A stretch of DNA of 64,000 nucleotides from Rhynchopus sp. YZ270_cl-10. Taxonomy: Eukaryota; Euglenozoa; Diplonemea; Diplonemida; Diplonemidae. Under the pieces are notes generated by a model. That model ran no database searches. It saw only the letters and a list, made by a program, of their open reading frames with translations, and was not told the DNA's origin. This document shows, piece after piece, positions 60,441 to 64,000 of the stretch. The stretch lies in contig OZ037893.1 in assembly GCA_964035575.1 (NCBI GenBank), positions 682,001 to 746,000 of the forward strand, given 5' to 3'. Every line of letters starts with the position of its first letter. Within the stretch, counting starts at the first letter, position 1. The position numbers and the translations under genes were made by a program.

Positions 60441-60490
60441 TCAGTCGGAGGTGCCTGCATCAATAACTAAACCCTAACTAAGTTTATTCC
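60438..60490 (+). repeat. Repeat R4, copy 2
   Basis: GTCAGTCGGAGGTGCCTGCA, TCAATAACTAAACC, then AAGTTTATTCC. It matches 40652-40705 for the first 30 bases and loosely afterwards. An R3 copy follows about 270 bases later, versus 20-70 bases at 40.7 kb. Confidence 0.6.
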
Positions 60491-60758
60491 TTTTTATTTT
60501 GTTTCACGGAGATCCGGTGTGGCCCACAGAGGCGTGCGCACTTTAACTACCATTTTTTGTTTGTCATTTGTGATCGAAAGCTGATGAATTACAGAACTAC
60601 TCCCAAAATCAAGACGACCGGGAGGGGGGAAAATCACAGTTTTCTCTATCATCCAAAGACTACCGCAATTGATTTGATCACAATTTTTTTTTATATATGA
60701 GGGCATTGCGGCATATCTCAGCCGCACCCTGCTTCAAACGCTCTTTTGGTTATGCTTC

Positions 60759-60808
60759 TTTAAGGTGGCTGCGCAGAGAGGCTTAGGATCATCTTAATTT
60801 TTTTTGGC
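60759..60808 (+). repeat. Dispersed repeat R3, copy 6
   Basis: TTAAGGTGGCTGCGCAGAGA, GGCTTAGGATCATCTTAA, then T8. Confidence 0.7.
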
Positions 60809-61089
60809 GAATATCCTATACCCCGTGAATGCGCCGGTTGTATTTCACCCCACATTTTTGAGCAGATGTGCATGTCGAGAGAGGTACACGTCATTATCGT
60901 CATCTCAAATTTCCTTGATTTCACCGCGCATTTCACACATTATTACTAATGACTGCGACTGTGTTTTTGCAACTCAATAGAGGGGGGTTGGTGCCTTCTT
61001 CGCTTCCCCCAATGTTTTTTGAAGGATTTGGTGTCGATGTCCCGGTGGGGCATTTTCACTTTCAACTTATCCTTTTTTCCTTTTTTTCC

Positions 61090-61142
61090 TAAGGTGACGA
61101 AACACAAGATGCTTACGCTCTTTCTAACCTTTCTTTTTCTAT
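61090..61142 (+). repeat. Dispersed repeat R3, copy 7 (diverged)
   Basis: CTAAGGTGACGAAACACAAG, ATGCTTACGCTCTTTCTAAC, then T-rich. Diverged in the middle but colinear. Confidence 0.55.
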
Positions 61143-61440
61143 AGCCTCTGTGCATACGAAGTCTTTTAGGTGAATGCGAAACCTGTGTTGGGTATCGCAA
61201 CTCACCGCGTTCTGAAGCTTGACATGACGTGAGGTGATCCTGTCCCATTCAATTATGAAGACGTGTGTGTGTGTTTTCATATTCTTCAATCTCAAGTTTT
61301 ATCTCATTTTTTTTTTGTCCTCCGCTGATGTCCGGTGATGTCAACAGTTTGCATTTTCAACTTCTCTTTACAAAAAGTAACGAATTCTCTTCGAAAGAAG
61401 TGGTACACGTAAGGATTTTTGCGGGTTTGCAAGACAGCCA

Positions 61441-61472
61441 AGCAGTGTCAAACACACCGCTGCTTGGCGTGG
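61441..61472 (+). other. 9-bp stem hairpin
   Basis: GCCAAGCAG pairs perfectly with CTGCTTGGC across a GTCAAACACACC-type loop, between two copies of GTGTCAAACA (about 61448 and 61508). Terminator, RNA element or chance. Confidence 0.3.
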
Positions 61473-62125
61473 TAAAGGGAAGTGGAAATATTAGAATTTC
61501 ATGTGGAGTGTCAAACAGCTGTTCACAAAACAAAGAGATGGTCAGCTATTTTTTTCAACTTTCTATTATAGGTGACGCAATGTGATACTGATGATGATTT
61601 ACCGCCCTTTTCTGTCGTTTTTTGAGAGGGTTTTGTAAGTCACAATTTGTACATTGGGTTCTCAGTGCCGTGACACATCGCAAGAGAGGCCAGCTTTGTT
61701 GCTACGTCTCAACTTGCCATATTTTTAAGATGTGCACACGGCTCATATTTCAAAATTCCCCACCTTCTATGCACAAATAAATGCAAATTATAATTCTTGC
61801 CAAATAAAAAAGTAGCGTACAGCCAAGACAGTGATATTCGCGGTATTTTTCTCTCTAATTGTGTCATTTTTCTTTTGGTCCCGTGCCAGAACTACATACA
61901 ATTATAGCCGCTGAAAATATTGTCTCTTGGTGTCTGTAGTGTCCGCAGGTTCGTCAGTAGCTTTGTCGCATCTGTTTGCTGTGTTTTTTTGCTCTCGTTT
62001 GTAGCGTTTTTTGTCTGTTTCTCAACTGCACTGTACCGCCTGCCATGTTTTCTTACGTCTTTCAAAAGAAAGATTTGTGTGGCATGCGTTTCTAGCTTTT
62101 ATATATTTCTTGATACCTTTTTTTT

Positions 62126-62176
62126 TGGTGACGAAGCACAGAATGGCTTAGTCATCTTACATTATACCTTTTTTGC
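62126..62176 (+). repeat. Dispersed repeat R3, copy 8, with partial M at 62296-62333
   Basis: GGTGACGAAGCACAGAATGG, CTTAGTCATCTTACATTATA, then T-rich. About 120 bases on, CACGAGCGGGCTATTGCATT and TCAATTCAAGC resemble the right end of repeat M. Confidence 0.6.
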
Positions 62177-63028
62177 CGAATGTGCACAAGAGGCACATTC
62201 ATTTTTGTTTTCCTTTTTCTCGAAGAATTTTTTTTTTCTCGGAAGGTGCGCGAGGTTTTTTCAATGTTGCATTTTCTTTTTTTTTTTTGTTTGTCACGAG
62301 CGGGCTATTGCATTTCAATTCAAGCTTTTTTCTTGTTCATTGAAGTGCCCGTTCTGCGTTTACTGTGATAGAAAACACAATAGAGTCAAAATGAGATGTT
62401 TATTTGGCATATCTTTTACCAAGTTTTCTAATCAAACCTTCATGCGAGAAGAAAATACATGGCGACGAGTAGTCTGGCACACAGACACACACTACTCCAA
62501 ACCTTCTTGAAAAATACAAAACAATATACAAGGAAAAGCCCACTGTAGAAAAGGGAGCGAAGCCTTATCCTCCATCTTCTTCTTCTTCTTTTTTTTTGGT
62601 CTTTCTTGTTTTTTTCTCTCCCACCCTTTTTTTTTTGTCCCCTTTTCTCCATCTTTGTTCTACTTTTCAATTTTTTTTCTCATCGCTTTCCCCCTTTTTT
62701 TTTTCCAATGCTCAGGGTTTAATACAAGGGGTCGCTGGAGGAGGGTGCAGCAAAAACACTCCTCGCCTGGGAAAATTATTTTTACTCACGTTCCCTAAAC
62801 CTCGAATCCTGCATTAAACCTTGATGACATTTAAAAAAAAAACACCAACTGTGTGGTATGGTGGGAGCTCATCCTCGGGTGTCTACACTAATACCAACCA
62901 AGTTTTTCAAATAACAACGGATTTGGTTTTTTCACCCTCAACATTTAGCACCACAACCACCACCACGCATCCCACAACAACACATCATTCAGAACGTGAA
63001 CCTTAACACCTACACATAACCTCTTTCT

Positions 63029-63071
63029 TCGCTTTCTCTTTCTCTCTCTCTCGCTGGCTTCCCCTCCATAG
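63029..63071 (+). promoter_or_regulatory. Pyrimidine tract plus AG abutting the ATG
   Basis: TTCTCTTTCTCTCTCTCTCG then CTGGCTTCCCCTCCATAG ends exactly at the base before ATG 63072. It could be a trans-splice acceptor giving a zero-length native leader, or a cis-intron acceptor. Confidence 0.5.
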
Positions 63072-64000
63072 ATGGTGCGTCGTCGCAGGGATGTCGATGA
63101 CACTGACTCTGACGATGACGACGATGGCTCCGTGTCAGCCACGTCGCGTTCCTCGAAGTGCTCACGCTCGTCAAAGATGTCGAAGGCGTCGAAGTCGAAG
63201 CTGCGCTCCTCCTCTGCACACGGTCCAAGGGCGAATGACTCATCCTCAGACGACGACGGGTATAATGAACCGATGGCGCATCAGTACGTTGTGTGCTGTC
63301 AGGATGCAGGGGTAGCGCAGAACCCGCATCTGGCAGAGCTCTTGGCGTCGCTCGATGCGCAGCTCGAAGCTGGTGGAGAGTTGTCGCTAGATCTGTCACG
63401 AATGCACATAGGTCACCGGCACGTCCTGCTGCTCCTGCAGGTGCTCTTTTTAGTGGGTTGTCCTGTTTCGCATGCCTCGTTCCGTGCCTGTGAGATGCAC
63501 AGCACAGTGATGCCTGCCCTCGTGGCAGCGCTCGGTGCGCGAGGTTCAAAGATCAAAAGTGTCGACCTCTCGGACAACCCTAACCTCTCTTACATGGCAG
63601 CGCGTGACGTGCTCTCGTTGGTGAAGGCAAGGCGGAAGTTGGTTGCAGTCAACCTCAGAGGCACTGCCATGCACTGCAACATTCAGAACAAAATCAAAGC
63701 GCAGGTCGACGCGAACAAGCTCTCGTTGGAGCGTGGCGAGCGCAACTTTGGCGGCGAAATATCACTCGAGTTTTACATTCCACGCAGCTTCTTGAGTATC
63801 CACTTCCCCCCGGTGCTTGTCAACTTCTGCCTCAAGGACGCAGACTATGTACGTAACCTGTGCAACGTGCTGTCAATGTTTGACCCACGCCTGCACGGTG
63901 CCTTTGCGGTGCAGTACCTCATGAAGACGTCGCCGGACTACCAGGAGTTCATCAAGTCCTGCTTTGTGGAGGTGGACTACCTTCTCGTTGTTGCGTCGCG
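63072..64000 (+). CDS. LRR-like protein, 3' end beyond the window
   Basis: An open frame of at least 309 codons runs off the right edge. The N-terminus is basic then acidic/Ser-rich (DDTDSDDDDDGSVSATSRSS, KCSRSSKMSKASKSKLRS), probably disordered. From about residue 95, leucine-rich-repeat-like strand/helix units appear: GELSLDLSRMHIG, then KIKSVDLSDNPNLSYMAARD and RKLVAVNLRGTAMHCN, the ribonuclease-inhibitor/tropomodulin style. Further on (EISLEFYIPRSFLSIHFPPV) a different fold may begin. GC-rich codons match other host genes. The start is the ATG directly after the pyrimidine tract. The family cannot be fixed without the rest. Confidence 0.75.
   Translation, partial: MVRRRRDVDDTDSDDDDDGSVSATSRSSKCSRSSKMSKASKSKLRSSSAHGPRANDSSSDDDGYNEPMAHQYVVCCQDAGVAQNPHLAELLASLDAQLEAGGELSLDLSRMHIGHRHVLLLLQVLFLVGCPVSHASFRACEMHSTVMPALVAALGARGSKIKSVDLSDNPNLSYMAARDVLSLVKARRKLVAVNLRGTAMHCNIQNKIKAQVDANKLSLERGERNFGGEISLEFYIPRSFLSIHFPPVLVNFCLKDADYVRNLCNVLSMFDPRLHGAFAVQYLMKTSPDYQEFIKSCFVEVDYLLVVAS

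Larger units (their letters stand above)
59608..63028. other. 3.4-kb gene-free stretch with repeats and structured segments
   Basis: No supported CDS. Contents: a candidate structured segment (59990-60440), R4 (60438), three R3 copies, a hairpin (61441), and very T-rich DNA after 61600. A 196-codon frame at 61920-62510 is Phe/Cys-rich from T-tracts and crosses an R3 copy, so it is not called. An open stretch at about 61345-61555 has mildly protein-like composition but no motif. Confidence 0.4.

Noticed and set aside
61920-62510. 196-codon membrane-like protein
   Set aside because: Phe/Cys/Ser-rich translation of T-tracts that crosses R3 and partial M repeats; no codon bias like the host genes.
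1-64000. tRNA, rRNA and retrovirus-like or LTR elements
   Set aside because: No tRNA T-loop plus D-loop pair, no conserved rRNA block and no reverse transcriptase or integrase motif was found by eye; absence is not proven without a covariance or profile scan.

Overview
The window is eukaryotic DNA from a flagellated protist, most probably a euglenozoan that keeps cis-spliced introns (diplonemid-like; a euglenid is the alternative). Four things point there. Every confidently called gene lies on the + strand. Long pyrimidine runs ending in AG sit just upstream of many start codons, as expected for trans-splicing of polycistronic RNA. One gene carries a BILBO1-type N-terminal domain, known from the trypanosomatid flagellar pocket collar. 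Another encodes a class I (APX/CcP-type) haem peroxidase. The species call is inference from recalled family features; no database was searched.

Layout. 0.7-7.6 kb: a small membrane protein, two near-identical copies of ribosomal protein uS10 (RPS20), an Ala-rich coiled-coil protein and a large unrecognised protein. 7.6-19.8 kb: repeat territory without intact genes. It holds nested long inverted repeats, an 8-bp minisatellite, a hAT transposon and a roughly 200-bp satellite. 19.8-23.7 kb: a short coiled-coil protein, a three-exon type II membrane protein resembling O-fucosyltransferases, and a doubtful small gene. 23.7-41.9 kb: a segmentally duplicated block with three P-loop NTPase paralogues (Crinkler/RHS-like). 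It is littered with copied gene fragments, a 4.2-kb inverted-repeat element holding a 762-bp TACTGGG array, and smaller transposons. 41.9-64 kb: an ordinary gene-dense tract with an RRM-like protein, a C-type-lectin-like membrane protein, a BILBO1-domain coiled-coil protein, mitochondrial HSP60, two coiled-coil proteins, SURF6/Rrp14, a secreted PAN-like protein, a secreted peroxidase-like protein and the start of an LRR-like gene that runs off the end.

Introns are few and GT-AG: two in each uS10 copy, one in HSP60, two in the glycosyltransferase-like gene and three in SURF6. Cytoskeletal or flagellar-type coiled-coil proteins are over-represented. Housekeeping genes (uS10, HSP60, SURF6) are scattered among them with no pathway-level operon logic.

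The most unusual observations are four. The NTPase paralogues have nearly invariant scaffolds but very different short loops enlarged by local duplications. The secreted peroxidase has Gln in place of the distal catalytic His. Short dispersed repeats always occur in the gene-sense orientation. A 1.25-kb sequence is shared in opposite orientation by two inverted-repeat elements whose ends differ. No tRNA, rRNA, CRISPR array or retrovirus-like element was recognised.
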